Assembly (NCBI GenBank): GCA_022562055.1
Contig: JADFQA010000016.1
Location: 1 to 64,000, forward strand
DNA: 64,000 bases
Origin: Acidobacteriota bacterium
Lineage (GTDB): Bacteria > Actinomycetota > Acidimicrobiia > Spongiisociales > UBA5794
Direction: 5' to 3'
Under the pieces are notes generated by a model. The model made no database searches. It was given only the letters and a program-made list of their open reading frames with translations, and was not told the DNA's origin. The first letter of the stretch is position 1, and each line of letters begins with the position of its first letter. The position numbers and the translations under genes are program-made. This document shows positions 9,415 to 18,541 of this stretch, piece by piece.

Positions 9415-9864
9415 ATGCAGACGATACCGTTGACCGAACTACACGCTCGGGTGAAGAACCACCTTGCCGACAACGGTGTGCGATACACCGTCGGACGTCA
9501 GAAGTTCATTGCAGCACTGCATGCAGCAGGGGGTCCGAGGTCGGCCACCCGGCTTCACACCGCAGAGCTCGGCGACGTGCCACTGTCCTCGTTGTACCGA
9601 ACGCTCGCCGTGCTTGAGGAGGTCGGAATTCTCGAACGCAGCCACGACGGAGACGGTGTTGCGGTATTCGAGCTCGGCGAGTGGCTTCTCGGACATCACC
9701 ACCACCTAATCTGCACTGCATGCGATCTAGTGTTCGACATCGATCTCGGTGAGGAGTTCGAAGACGCGGTGTCGGATATCAGCACCAAGGTTGCACAAGA
9801 CAATGGCTACACGATGACGGGCCATCGTCTTGATGTTCTCGGGCTATGCGCGGACTGCGCATGA
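9415..9864 (+). CDS. zur: Fur-family zinc uptake regulator (Zur)
   Basis: 149-residue Fur-type repressor. The N-terminal winged helix carries GVRYTVGRQKFIAALHAAGG and LSSLYRTLAVLEEVGILER. The metal-binding half has the HHHH cluster (GHHHHLICTACDLV) and a second cysteine pair near the end (LCADCA), forming the structural CxxC...CxxC zinc site. Its place between znuA and znuC argues for zinc sensing. ATG 9415 lies only 7 bases after the operator palindrome with no Shine-Dalgarno; a GTG at 9451 is an alternative start but would cut the first helix. Confidence 0.88.
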   Translation: MQTIPLTELHARVKNHLADNGVRYTVGRQKFIAALHAAGGPRSATRLHTAELGDVPLSSLYRTLAVLEEVGILERSHDGDGVAVFELGEWLLGHHHHLICTACDLVFDIDLGEEFEDAVSDISTKVAQDNGYTMTGHRLDVLGLCADCA

Positions 9865-10670
9865 CCGCAATCGTCGCGGAACGCGTAACGCTCGCTTACG
9901 GGACGACGGTCGCGGTGAAAGACGTGACGTTTGTGATCCCGAAACAGCAACTCACGGCGATCATTGGGCCGAACGGGTCAGGAAAATCTACCATCCTCAA
10001 CGGGATCTGCGGTATTGCAACGCTGATCAGCGGAACGATAGAAATAGATGGAAAGCCCGCGTCTGCCAATCTCGAGTCGATCGCCTACGTACTTCAGGCC
10101 GGTCGCATCAACGAAACAATGCCGGTGACAGTGGCCGAGGTCATCGCGATGGCGCGCTACGGCCGACTCGGCAAATTCGGTCGACTCCGCTCACGGGACA
10201 GAGATATCTGCCGCGAGGCTGCAGACCGGATGAACGTCTTGGAGTTCGCAGACAAACACATCCGCGAACTCTCCGGGGGACAGCGCCAACGCGTGTTTGT
10301 CGCACAGGGCCTGGCACAGGACGCCGATATTCTTCTGATGGACGAACCGTCAAACGCTCTCGACATCCTTTCGCGCCAGCTCATCGAAAACGCCATGGTG
10401 GAAGAGGTCCGTGGCGGTCGGACTGTTGCGTTCACCACCCACGACCTCAGCGACGCCACGACGGCGGACCATGTGATCCTGATGTCGGGAACCGTAGAAC
10501 GACAAGGCCCGCCCGCGGAGGTTCTCGACGCCGATGTCCTAGCGAAAGCATACGGAATTGCGGTCGTGAGTCTAGAGGACAGCGGAGTTTTGATGGATGG
10601 TCATGGCCACCTTGAGGAGAAAAGACACATCCATTTTGATCGCTCGGGCCACGCTGGTCATGAACAGTAA
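9861..10670 (+). CDS. znuC: Metal ABC transporter ATP-binding protein (ZnuC family)
   Basis: ATPase subunit that powers the ZnuAB importer. Motifs in order: Walker A GPNGSGKST, ABC signature LSGGQRQRV, Walker B ILLMDEP and H-loop TTHD. I choose ATG 9861 because it overlaps the zur stop as ATGA, the usual sign of translational coupling; an in-frame ATG at 9846 would add five residues. A histidine-containing tail (GHGHLEEKRHIHFDRSGHAGHEQ region) could bind metal. The gene overlaps the next one by 11 bases. Confidence 0.92.
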   Translation: MTAIVAERVTLAYGTTVAVKDVTFVIPKQQLTAIIGPNGSGKSTILNGICGIATLISGTIEIDGKPASANLESIAYVLQAGRINETMPVTVAEVIAMARYGRLGKFGRLRSRDRDICREAADRMNVLEFADKHIRELSGGQRQRVFVAQGLAQDADILLMDEPSNALDILSRQLIENAMVEEVRGGRTVAFTTHDLSDATTADHVILMSGTVERQGPPAEVLDADVLAKAYGIAVVSLEDSGVLMDGHGHLEEKRHIHFDRSGHAGHEQ

Positions 10671-11511
10671 ACTCAGACCAGCGACGGGGCTGCGCAAAGC
10701 CACGACCATTGCCGGTCGGGTTGGCCGAGACGTCCAACGTGACCACATGTCGATGATCGCCGCGGCCCTTGCGTACTCGGCCACTCTCGCCCTGTTCCCA
10801 ACGTTGATCGCGGCTATCTCGACCTACGGCATCTTCCTATCGCCAGAGAAGGCAGCGAATGACATCGCATCGATTTCTCGGGCACTGCCGGCCCCGGTCG
10901 CGGAGATCATTTCGACACAGATCGCTGACCTTGCCCAGACATCAGCCTCGGGTCTTACGGTCGGCGCAATTGTGTCGATCGCCGTTGCGCTGTGGACGGC
11001 GTCGGGTGGTGTTCGCTCGCTCATGCGGGGGATCAACATTGCTTACGGAACAGACGAGACTCGGCCATATGTCGTGGTCCGTCTCATCTCTTTCGGCGTC
11101 ACGATCGGACTCGTCGTCGGCGCCACCGTGGTGATGGGCGCGGCGACGCTGGTACTTCCACTTTTGGATGCGCTCGACATTCCGCAAGGTGCACAAGACA
11201 TCGTCGCGATTCTTCGGTGGCCGTTCATCGGCTTCGTTATCTTGTTCGGCCTCGGTGCCCTCTACCGGTGGGCACCCGCAAAGGTACCCACCCGGTCGAA
11301 ACTGTTGAGTCCTGGCGCCTTCATCGCCACCGTCGGACTCGTCGTCACCACCCAAGCATTTAGCGTCTACGTCGCACAGATCGGTTCCCTCAACCAGACG
11401 TACGGTGCATTGGGTGGCGTGATTGGGCTGATGTTGTGGTTCTTTCTGTCCGGGTTTGTCATTCTGCTCGGGGCCGAGATCAACGACGCTCTGCTAAACC
11501 CCGACAGCTAG
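10660..11511 (+). CDS. YihY/BrkB-family inner-membrane protein
   Basis: 283-residue membrane protein of the YihY/virulence-factor-BrkB family, with about six transmembrane helices. Typical family features are RDHMSMIAAALAYSATLALFP near the N terminus, the SxSxGVRSLMRGINIAYG stretch and a final helix ending LLGAEINDALL. Biochemical function is unknown; older RNase BN assignments to this family are wrong. ATG 10660 gives an 11-base overlap with znuC; an earlier ATG at 10597 would run deep into znuC. A role in metal uptake is suggested only by position. Confidence 0.85.
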   Translation: MNSKLRPATGLRKATTIAGRVGRDVQRDHMSMIAAALAYSATLALFPTLIAAISTYGIFLSPEKAANDIASISRALPAPVAEIISTQIADLAQTSASGLTVGAIVSIAVALWTASGGVRSLMRGINIAYGTDETRPYVVVRLISFGVTIGLVVGATVVMGAATLVLPLLDALDIPQGAQDIVAILRWPFIGFVILFGLGALYRWAPAKVPTRSKLLSPGAFIATVGLVVTTQAFSVYVAQIGSLNQTYGALGGVIGLMLWFFLSGFVILLGAEINDALLNPDS

Positions 11512-11539
11512 CCCGCCAACAACTCCCCCGTGCTGCTGG

Positions 11540-12145
11540 CTAGATCTCCGCCGCGTTGAACGAAACGTTGAACCGCCGGCACCAGATGGCGACCGTTTCG
11601 TACTTGCTCAGATCCGTCCCAGCCGGGATCTCGTAGTTCTGGTTGCCCTTGTTGCCCTTGAGATCTCCCAGATCAAGAAAGTCTCCGTCGTCGTAAGCGC
11701 CGGCACCTCCGGTGATCGGAGACGGCGAAAGAATCACCCGCAGATCGGGACCGTTGAACACATCGAGGTTTTCGAAGCGGAGGATGTACGAACCGTCTTC
11801 GAGTTCGACGATCTGAGCGGTCCCACTCCCCTCGTGAGCAAGCCCAATGAACTCACCAACCGGGAAGGCCGCTCCGCTATCGATGGAGACGGCATCCTCG
11901 GCGACCGACGCCACCGTCGCAAGAGTCGGCGCTTGTGTCGAATCGGATTCTGTCACCACCGAAGTCGTTGTAGGTACCGTCGTCGTCGTAGGTACCGGCG
12001 TCGGGCTCGCCGCGACAGGTGGCAGGGTGTCGTCGACGGTCGTATTTAGAAACAGTGTCTGTGGCTCAAACCACACCACCACCGCCACCAAAAGAAGGAC
12101 TACGGCTCCCACCGCAGTAAGCTTTGCGCGTGTTGAATCAAACAT
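11540..12145 (-). CDS. Membrane-anchored DM13-domain protein
   Basis: 201 residues: an N-terminal transmembrane anchor (about residues 9-27), a Thr/Pro/Val-rich flexible linker (about 45-85), then a DM13 domain starting near GEFIGLAHEGSGTAQIVELEDG. The conserved DM13 cysteine is in VAIWCRRFNVSFNAAEI at the very C terminus. DM13 is proposed to be a cytochrome-like or redox-related domain; its role is not established. It is transcribed alone, convergent with the YihY gene. Confidence 0.88.
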   Translation of the reverse strand: MFDSTRAKLTAVGAVVLLLVAVVVWFEPQTLFLNTTVDDTLPPVAASPTPVPTTTTVPTTTSVVTESDSTQAPTLATVASVAEDAVSIDSGAAFPVGEFIGLAHEGSGTAQIVELEDGSYILRFENLDVFNGPDLRVILSPSPITGGAGAYDDGDFLDLGDLKGNKGNQNYEIPAGTDLSKYETVAIWCRRFNVSFNAAEI

Positions 12146-12337
12146 CTTGGCACTCCCATTAGTTCTCGGTCTTCCATACAGTCAACGACCGGGTTCACGT
12201 CTTGATTTCAGAACAAACAATGAACAGCCGATAGCCTTGTCATCTCGTGGATCGAGATACACGTACGCACCTCCGTGCCAGCGGACCATGATTGAGAAAT
12301 CCGTTGGCCAACTCAATCAGGAACCGCACAAATAACC

Positions 12338-13579
12338 ATGACCCAGACAACCGTTACATTCGGCGATCTGGGCGTCCACCCTGCCTTGGTCGACGCCCTT
12401 GCCAAACAACAGATTACTTCACCGTTTGCAATCCAGACGCTCACGCTCCCAGACGCCATGCAAGGTCTCGACGTGTGCGGAAAAGCTCAAACCGGCTCGG
12501 GAAAGACGCTGGCATTCTGCCTCCCGATCTTGACCAACATTTCTAAGGCAGAGTCCAAAAGACCGACCGCATTGGTCCTCGTCCCAACGAGAGAACTCGC
12601 CGGGCAGGTTGTCGATACGATCAGACCCCTAGCCAGGGCCAGGGATCTGTGGGTGACCGCGGTGTACGGCGGCACATCCATGGACAAGCAAATCTCGGAG
12701 ATTACCGAGGGCACAGATGTCATCATCGCGACGCCCGGCCGGCTCATCGATCTCATCGAGCGCAAGCAAGTCTTTCTCGACAAGGTCGAAATTGTCGCAA
12801 TCGATGAGGCTGACCAGATGGCAGACATGGGATTCCTTCCCCAGGTCCGTCGCATCCTCAGAGAAGTGACGGGGCCCCACCAGACAATGCTGTTCTCCGC
12901 AACTCTCGACGGTCAAGTCGCCTCACTAATAAAACAATACATGCAAGATCCCATCAACCACGAGGTGCAGACAGCGTCGGAAATAGTTGAGTCTTTGGAG
13001 CATCGGTTCCTCAAGGTCCACTACATGGATAAAACCAAAACGGTCGCGGCGATCGCAGAAACCGCAAATCGGGTACTTGTCTTCGTCCGTACTAAACACA
13101 TGTGCGACAGAGTCACCAAAGATCTACAAGACCTGGGCGTTGAAGCCCGCGCTATCCACGGCGACCTCCCCCAACCGAAACGGGAGAGGGCGCTCAAGGC
13201 ATTTATGGACGGCAAGGCCACCGTGCTGGTTGGCACAAACGTCGCCGCCCGCGGCCTGCACATCGATGGCGTGGATATAGTCGTGCATTTTGACCCTCCC
13301 GACGATCCGAAGATGTACCTTCACCGCAGCGGTCGGACCGCAAGAGCGGGCGAGAGCGGCCTCGCCGTCACCCTTGTTGAGTGGGATCAGGTCAACGAGG
13401 TACTTGGCATCCAGCGCGAAGCCGGACTAAACATCCCGATCACGAAGATGTTCTCAAATGACCCGAGGCTGCGGAATCTTATGATGTGGCAGCCCGATCC
13501 AGACGACGCGCCCTTCCGTCTCGCTGGAACCGGTGGCACTCGCAACCTGTCAGGGCGCCGTCGACGGCGCCGGATGTAA
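12338..13579 (+). CDS. DEAD-box RNA helicase
   Basis: 413-residue ATP-dependent RNA helicase. Motifs: Q motif TSPFAIQ (27-33), motif I AQTGSGKT (50-57), PTRELA, motif II DEAD, motif III SAT, TNVAARGLHIDGVD and motif VI HRSGRTARAG. The C-terminal tail after helicase domain 2 is short and basic (SGRRRRRRM). It is closer to RhlE/DbpA-size proteins than to long DeaD proteins. Likely roles are ribosome assembly or mRNA turnover. The 192-base upstream gap to the divergent DM13 gene must contain its promoter. Confidence 0.93.
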   Translation: MTQTTVTFGDLGVHPALVDALAKQQITSPFAIQTLTLPDAMQGLDVCGKAQTGSGKTLAFCLPILTNISKAESKRPTALVLVPTRELAGQVVDTIRPLARARDLWVTAVYGGTSMDKQISEITEGTDVIIATPGRLIDLIERKQVFLDKVEIVAIDEADQMADMGFLPQVRRILREVTGPHQTMLFSATLDGQVASLIKQYMQDPINHEVQTASEIVESLEHRFLKVHYMDKTKTVAAIAETANRVLVFVRTKHMCDRVTKDLQDLGVEARAIHGDLPQPKRERALKAFMDGKATVLVGTNVAARGLHIDGVDIVVHFDPPDDPKMYLHRSGRTARAGESGLAVTLVEWDQVNEVLGIQREAGLNIPITKMFSNDPRLRNLMMWQPDPDDAPFRLAGTGGTRNLSGRRRRRRM

Positions 13580-13625
13580 GCGCACGGCAAGCAGCCGACC
13601 CGTCCCTCTAGAGGAGATCATTCCA

Positions 13626-14150
13626 ATGGCCAAGCAGTACGACAGCGCCCCAGAGCTCACCATCGATCTCGCCACGAGCTACACCGCCCTGCTTGAGACC
13701 AACCACGGCCCAATCACAATCGAATTCGACCCAGTGACTTCCCCAATGGCTGTAAACAATTTTGTGTTCCTCGCACGAGAAGGTTTCTACGATGGGGCGA
13801 TCTTCCACCGTGTGGTACCAGGTTTCGTCATTCAGGGTGGAGATCCGACGGGCAACGGCACCGGCGGACCCGGATATCGTTTCCGAGACGAACTAGAGGG
13901 CAGCGGCGACTACTCGCGGGGTACGGTTGCTATGGCAAACTCGGGGCCGAACACCAACGGTTCGCAGTTCTTCATATGTCTTGGCAACGTCGGACTACCA
14001 CACACCTACACGATCTTTGGCACCGTCACCGATGGAATGGAAGCCGTCGACTCCATCGCCTCCGCACCACGCAAGGGCGAACGCCCTAAAGAGGACTGCG
14101 CCATCATTTCGGTGACAGTCACGGAAAGCCAAACGACTAAGGAAAGCTGA
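13626..14150 (+). CDS. Cyclophilin-type peptidyl-prolyl isomerase
   Basis: 174-residue PPIase that catalyses cis-trans isomerisation of prolyl bonds. The cyclophilin core is clear: YDGAIFHRVVPGFVIQGGDP with the catalytic Arg, then GTVAMANSGPNTNGSQFFI. No signal peptide, so cytoplasmic. ATG 13626 is chosen over the upstream in-frame start at 13533 because a Shine-Dalgarno (AGAGGAGA, about 13611-13618) precedes it and the protein starts with the usual actinobacterial MAKQYDSAPEL. It may be co-transcribed with the helicase, 46 bases upstream. Confidence 0.93.
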   Translation: MAKQYDSAPELTIDLATSYTALLETNHGPITIEFDPVTSPMAVNNFVFLAREGFYDGAIFHRVVPGFVIQGGDPTGNGTGGPGYRFRDELEGSGDYSRGTVAMANSGPNTNGSQFFICLGNVGLPHTYTIFGTVTDGMEAVDSIASAPRKGERPKEDCAIISVTVTESQTTKES

Positions 14151-14217
14151 ACCGATCGAAGGCAGCGAAAGACGCTCCGGTCGCGTTGCCGCAGACATCA
14201 GTTGGCGACGACCGCCG

Positions 14218-14505
14218 TCAAGAAGCGCGCTGGCGCCGATCGCGGTCACGAATCCGGCGGCGCAGACGCCGACGGTCTGGTCCCGTCATTCCGCCCCACA
14301 CGCCGTCAGTCTGGTTGGTCTCGATTGCGTAATCGAGGCATGCTTGTTTCACCGGACAACCCGCACACACCTTTAGGGCAGGCGCAGTAAGTGTTTCCTC
14401 TTCGCCCGCAGGAAAGAACAGACTGAGGTCCGCGCCGTTGCACGCAGCATGTTGGCGCCAGCCCTCGATCGGCTCGAGTTCTGGGTCGGTGAGTGGCATA
14501 ACCAT
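14218..14505 (-). CDS. WhiB-family iron-sulfur transcription factor
   Basis: 95-residue Wbl protein, a family confined to Actinobacteria and their phages. The four [4Fe-4S] cysteines are at HAAC and VCAGCPVKQAC, followed by the turn motif GVWGGMTGPDRRRLRRR and a basic tail that contacts DNA or the sigma subunit. ATG 14505 has AGGAGG 8 bases upstream on its strand. It lies convergent to the cyclophilin gene. The wbl subgroup is not clear from this sequence alone. Confidence 0.95.
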   Translation of the reverse strand: MVMPLTDPELEPIEGWRQHAACNGADLSLFFPAGEEETLTAPALKVCAGCPVKQACLDYAIETNQTDGVWGGMTGPDRRRLRRRIRDRDRRQRAS

Positions 14506-14710
14506 GCGTGCATCCTCCTGTCATGAAAGGTTCAAACCCTATTTTGACATCGTACGCGGCATTTCGCAAGTGTTTCCTTTGCAAATCGACACGTTACGCC
14601 TCGGACAACGCTCGGAGTCGGCGATTTTCGGGTTCGACCCGACAAACATGAGAACACCCCTGACCGCTCCTGACTGCGATTCACAGCAACGACAAGGTTA
14701 TCCTGCGCGC

Positions 14711-14818
14711 ATGATCAATGCCTTTCGTCACGGAAACCGACGCAGCATCGAATCCGATGAATCCGCGCGGGCGCTGTTGCAGAGTCACCACGCGCACCTG
14801 GCAAGCCCTCAGCTCTGA
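14711..14818 (+). CDS. Possible 35-codon upstream ORF coupled to PPDK gene
   Basis: An ATG at 14711 opens 35 codons (MINAFRHGNRR to LASPQL) whose TGA overlaps the next ATG as TGATG. It has no good Shine-Dalgarno and no recognisable family. The overlap is the reason for listing it: translation of this mini-ORF could deliver ribosomes to the downstream start, which itself lacks a clear Shine-Dalgarno. It may also be chance. Confidence 0.3.
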   Translation: MINAFRHGNRRSIESDESARALLQSHHAHLASPQL

Positions 14819-17391
14819 TGAGCCCCAAACTGACGCCGTTCAACAAGATTACGCCGGATCCGTCAAGGTGGGGTGCCCTTGCGGGTAGCCTCTCCGCCCT
14901 TACAGCCATTGGTGCATCGGTACCTCCGGGGTTTGTAATGCCCGCCGCCGCGGTCCGCCGATTCCTCAAGAGCGGAGAGCTTGACGGGTTCGTCGTTGAG
15001 GAGCTTCCATACGCAATCGAGGTCATCAACCAAGAGATGTCAGTAATCACGGGTGATGGCAACCGACCTCTCCTGCTCGCGGTACGCGCGAGCACACCAG
15101 TGCCGATGCCGGGTCGGATGGACACCATGGTGAACGTTGGAATGACGCCCGACGTGCGCTTGCAATTGGACGAGTGGGCTGGCGAGCTCCAAGCAGCCCA
15201 CCTCTGGCTGAACTTTGTTTCTGACTACGCACGCACGGTACGAAGGGTCAGCGCAGCCCGTATTGCAAACATTACGGCGATGATTCCAGAATCCCCAAGG
15301 GCCGAAATGCTCAACGCTGCCGCCGAACAGATAGCGCTGGCGATTGCCGACGAGACACAGCGGTCGCTCCCCACCGATGCTGTGCACCAAACCATTGAGG
15401 CCATCGAAGCGGTCTGCGCCTCGTGGCAACGAGCGCCCGCGCGCGCGTTTCGGACCGGGCACGGCCTTGACGATGACATCTCACCTGCGGTCCTTGTCCA
15501 CGCGATGGTTCTCCCGAAGGGAAAAAACGGTGGTGTCGGAGTGTCGTTCTCACGCTCACCGACCACGGGTAAACCGGTGGTAACCGGCGGATTCGATCCG
15601 ACAGGTCTGCTGCCCACAGACGGCCCCGTTTGGAAACCACTCGAAGACTCGACGTTGCGCTCGACACCACAGTTTGCGACGTTGGCACGTGTGTTGGGCA
15701 TGATGGAGAAGAAAGTCGGCGCAATCGTCCGCGTCGACTTCGTCACGGAAGATGAAACGTTGTGGTGTCTCGAAGCTCGCCCCGCTGAGCTGACCGCGGC
15801 CGCATCGATTCGCGCCGCGGTCAACCTCGTGGAGGAAGGCATTGTCGGCGAGGAGCAGGCGCTACTCAACGTTGACCCGGATGATCTCGAGACAGTAACG
15901 ACAGCACGCATTACCCAACACACAGCCGTCGCGCTCACGCGAGGCAGTGGCGCGGCCCCAGGCGCGGCTGCGGGGGTCGTATGCCTCGACGCCGCGGCTG
16001 TTGAGCATGCAGTAGAGAAAGGCATCCCCGCAATCCTCGTCACGCGGGAAATGCGACCAGAGGACATGGTCTGCCTCAGCTCAGCCGCGGGGGTGCTCGC
16101 CGACCGCGGCGGAAAGGCGTCGCATGCGGCACTGGTGACCCGCGGGATCGGAACACCAGCAGTAATTGGCGCGTCGGACATGTTCATCAACTTGCACCAG
16201 CGCACGGTAAGCCTCGGAGACACCGTTCTCGCCGAAGGCGACTGGATCACATTGGACGGCACCTCGGGTGCAGTCTTTCCAGGTGCGCTCACGCTCGAGT
16301 CGCCGGCCGTACCCGCGGAGATCTCAACGCTGTTGACGTGGGCAGACAAGTATCGGCAGCTCGAGGTGTGGGGAAACGTTGACGATTCGCAAGCGGCTGC
16401 GCACGTTCGAGCCGCTCACGGAGAGGGCATCGGTTTGGCGCGAACCGAGTACATGTTTTCGTCTGGCGATCGCCTCTCAATCGTCCGGCAGGTTCTCACT
16501 GCTGATGATCCCCGCACACACTCAACTGCCCTCGGAGAACTGGAACGGGCACAAATCGGAGACTTCGAACTACTGCTGGCATCAATGGACGGGAAACCGG
16601 TCGTCGTCCGTCTGCTCGACCCTCCGCTTCACGAGTTCCTCCCAAGTCGGGAATCAGTCCGACGAGACATTCGAATCACAGAAGAACAGGGCCTGGACGC
16701 GGACCATCTGAAACGTCTCGAACGCGCGGTTTCTCGCTACGAAGAGTCGAACCCGATGCTCGGCCTGCGCGGAGTCCGCCTCGCCATCGTCATTCCCGAG
16801 ATCTACCGCGTTCAGGTTCTCGCCGCACTTGAGGCCGTCCGCAGGCGGCTCGATGCGGGCGGACAACCTCAGCTCCACATCATGGTCCCGCTAGTCGGCT
16901 CGGTGGAGGAACTCACGGTTGTTCGAGACATGATCGAGGAAGAGGTTCACCAGGCCGGACGACTGCTCGAAGTGAAAATCGGCACAATGATTGAGCTGCC
17001 GCGGGCTGCTCTCGTCGCTGATGCAATTGCCCTGCAGAGCGATTTCTTCTCTTTCGGCACGAACGACCTGACCCAAACGACCTTGGGAATCAGCAGGGAT
17101 GATGCTGAGGAGGCGTTTCTGAGAACATACATCGACCAGGGGCTACTTGCCGCAAACCCGTTTCAGACACTCGACATCGATGGTGTCGGCCAACTGATGA
17201 GCATGGCGATCAACAAGGCGAGAGGTGTCAATCCGTCTATCCAGATCGGCGTCTGCGGAGAGCACGGCGGTGATACCGCATCGATCGCTTTCTTTCACGA
17301 CATCGGAGTGGATTACGTGTCGTGCAGCGTCCCGCGCATAGCGTCAGCCCGGCTCGCCGCGGCCCAGGCAGCGATCAACAACCCGCGGTAA
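14818..17391 (+). CDS. Pyruvate phosphate dikinase-like enzyme with divergent ATP-grasp half
   Basis: 857 residues with the domain order of pyruvate, phosphate dikinase. The swivelling phosphohistidine domain carries GGKASHAALVTRGIGTPAV (catalytic His in SHA). The C-terminal TIM barrel has GIGLARTEYMF, NPMLGLRGVRL, IGTMIELPRA, FSFGTNDLTQ and the catalytic Cys in GVCGEHGG. The N-terminal ATP-grasp half is recognisable (VPPGFVMP, AVRASTPVPMPGRMDTMVNVG) but the usual glycine-rich GGKGANL-type start is replaced by GALAGSLSALTAIG. Either a working PPDK (pyruvate to PEP) or a PEP-utilising relative with altered nucleotide use. Confidence 0.85.
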   Translation: MSPKLTPFNKITPDPSRWGALAGSLSALTAIGASVPPGFVMPAAAVRRFLKSGELDGFVVEELPYAIEVINQEMSVITGDGNRPLLLAVRASTPVPMPGRMDTMVNVGMTPDVRLQLDEWAGELQAAHLWLNFVSDYARTVRRVSAARIANITAMIPESPRAEMLNAAAEQIALAIADETQRSLPTDAVHQTIEAIEAVCASWQRAPARAFRTGHGLDDDISPAVLVHAMVLPKGKNGGVGVSFSRSPTTGKPVVTGGFDPTGLLPTDGPVWKPLEDSTLRSTPQFATLARVLGMMEKKVGAIVRVDFVTEDETLWCLEARPAELTAAASIRAAVNLVEEGIVGEEQALLNVDPDDLETVTTARITQHTAVALTRGSGAAPGAAAGVVCLDAAAVEHAVEKGIPAILVTREMRPEDMVCLSSAAGVLADRGGKASHAALVTRGIGTPAVIGASDMFINLHQRTVSLGDTVLAEGDWITLDGTSGAVFPGALTLESPAVPAEISTLLTWADKYRQLEVWGNVDDSQAAAHVRAAHGEGIGLARTEYMFSSGDRLSIVRQVLTADDPRTHSTALGELERAQIGDFELLLASMDGKPVVVRLLDPPLHEFLPSRESVRRDIRITEEQGLDADHLKRLERAVSRYEESNPMLGLRGVRLAIVIPEIYRVQVLAALEAVRRRLDAGGQPQLHIMVPLVGSVEELTVVRDMIEEEVHQAGRLLEVKIGTMIELPRAALVADAIALQSDFFSFGTNDLTQTTLGISRDDAEEAFLRTYIDQGLLAANPFQTLDIDGVGQLMSMAINKARGVNPSIQIGVCGEHGGDTASIAFFHDIGVDYVSCSVPRIASARLAAAQAAINNPR

Positions 17392-17447
17392 CCAGACAAC
17401 GCGACACCAACACAAGGTACCGGCTCTCAGCCGCGGTTGCGGTCACG

Positions 17448-17906
17448 TTACAGCCGGCCAGGGCGGATTCTCGGACCCAACCCGGTACCCGACGTTCGTA
17501 CGGTCATCTCGGCAATGACCAGCCTCACCACCTCGGGTCGGCCAGGTACCAGTTCGGGAACCCCCCACGACACAGCGACACCGTCTGTGCGGTATTTCTC
17601 GAGAAGTAACTGGGTCGCGTCGGTGACCTCGTTTGCGTCCTCAACAACTGCTACCGAGCCAGACACAACGACTGAGTCCCAATCTTGACCGCCCTCTCGA
17701 TATGACACGACCTCAAAACTGATCTCGGGGTTCACCTTGATGGCGCTTAGCCGTCTCCCAGGAAACATGCGCATGTATATCGACCCGCGGTCGAACACAA
17801 ACGAGATAGGGGTCACATACGGGCGGCCGTCAGCAATTACTGCTATGTGGCCGACCTCTGCCCGCTGTAGCACCGAGGTAGCGTGATCCTCCGAGATATC
17901 TTCCAT
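17448..17906 (-). CDS. Pyridoxamine 5'-phosphate oxidase-like flavin-binding protein
   Basis: 152-residue split-barrel protein of the PNPOx-like superfamily (MEDISEDHATSVLQRAEVGHIAVIADGRPYVTPISFVF). Members bind FMN, F420 or heme; the cofactor cannot be decided here. The region AIKVNPEISFEV followed by DWDSVVVSGSVAVVED is typical of the flavin-nucleotide-binding subgroup. It lies convergent to the PPDK-like gene, 56 bases away. Confidence 0.85.
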   Translation of the reverse strand: MEDISEDHATSVLQRAEVGHIAVIADGRPYVTPISFVFDRGSIYMRMFPGRRLSAIKVNPEISFEVVSYREGGQDWDSVVVSGSVAVVEDANEVTDATQLLLEKYRTDGVAVSWGVPELVPGRPEVVRLVIAEMTVRTSGTGLGPRIRPGRL

Positions 17907-17955
17907 CCCAAGACGTTAGCGGAGGCGGGTCGGTAGAGGACGATCTGGCACGGTC

Positions 17956-18447
17956 TCAGAGATATTGTCCGGGACTCGGATGGTCGCTCTTCTCCAAGGC
18001 CGGCCGACGCCGCATCTCTTCGAGCTGAGCAGCCATCGATGCCTGCTGAGACCACAGCGAGGCTTGGATGCCGTGGAACAAGCCTTCGAGCCAGCCGACG
18101 AGCTGCGCTTGTGCGATGCGAAGTTCAGACTCGGTTGGCGCTTCCGCCGCGATCGGTTGGAAAATTTCGGACAGCTCCTCTTGCAAGGATTCGCCGAGCG
18201 ACTCTCGAAGCTGTTCAAGCGAGGCATCGTAAATCGCTACCAATCTGCTCCGACCAGCTTCGTCCAGCGGTGCCTGGCGAACCTCCTCAAGGAGGGCACG
18301 CGTCATCGAAGCCACACGTATCAGTCGAGAGGGCTGTGTTATCACATCGTCGCTGGCGCCATCAGGGGCCACATTCCCGTCGCCACCGTTGACGATCTGA
18401 GGTTTTACGGGTGCTTCTGCGTCCTGCTGGGATTTATCTGAGTCCAT
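17956..18447 (-). CDS. bpa: Bacterial proteasome activator Bpa (PafE)
   Basis: 163-residue ATP-independent ring activator of the actinobacterial 20S proteasome. Recognised by SLIRVASMTRALLEEVRQAPLDEAGRSRL-type helices, the near-invariant IAQAQLVGWLEGLFHGIQA, and the C-terminal GQYL that docks into the alpha-ring and opens the gate. ATG 18447 is chosen; a longer frame to 18765 overlaps the metallopeptidase gene and is not protein-like. The first 40 residues are acidic and variable. A proteasome locus must lie elsewhere in the genome. Confidence 0.93.
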   Translation of the reverse strand: MDSDKSQQDAEAPVKPQIVNGGDGNVAPDGASDDVITQPSRLIRVASMTRALLEEVRQAPLDEAGRSRLVAIYDASLEQLRESLGESLQEELSEIFQPIAAEAPTESELRIAQAQLVGWLEGLFHGIQASLWSQQASMAAQLEEMRRRPALEKSDHPSPGQYL

Positions 18448-18541
18448 AACCAGCAAGGATACCTGCTCACAGGACTCCACCGGTTGCTGCTGCGAGCAAA
18501 CACGCGACAGGATGTCCGCGGGCTCAACTCCCCCCACCGGC

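Noticed and set aside
15225-16349. 374-codon antisense frame inside the PPDK-like gene
   Set aside because: Composition is Ser/Thr/Ala/Arg-rich with no domain; typical antisense shadow of a high-GC gene.
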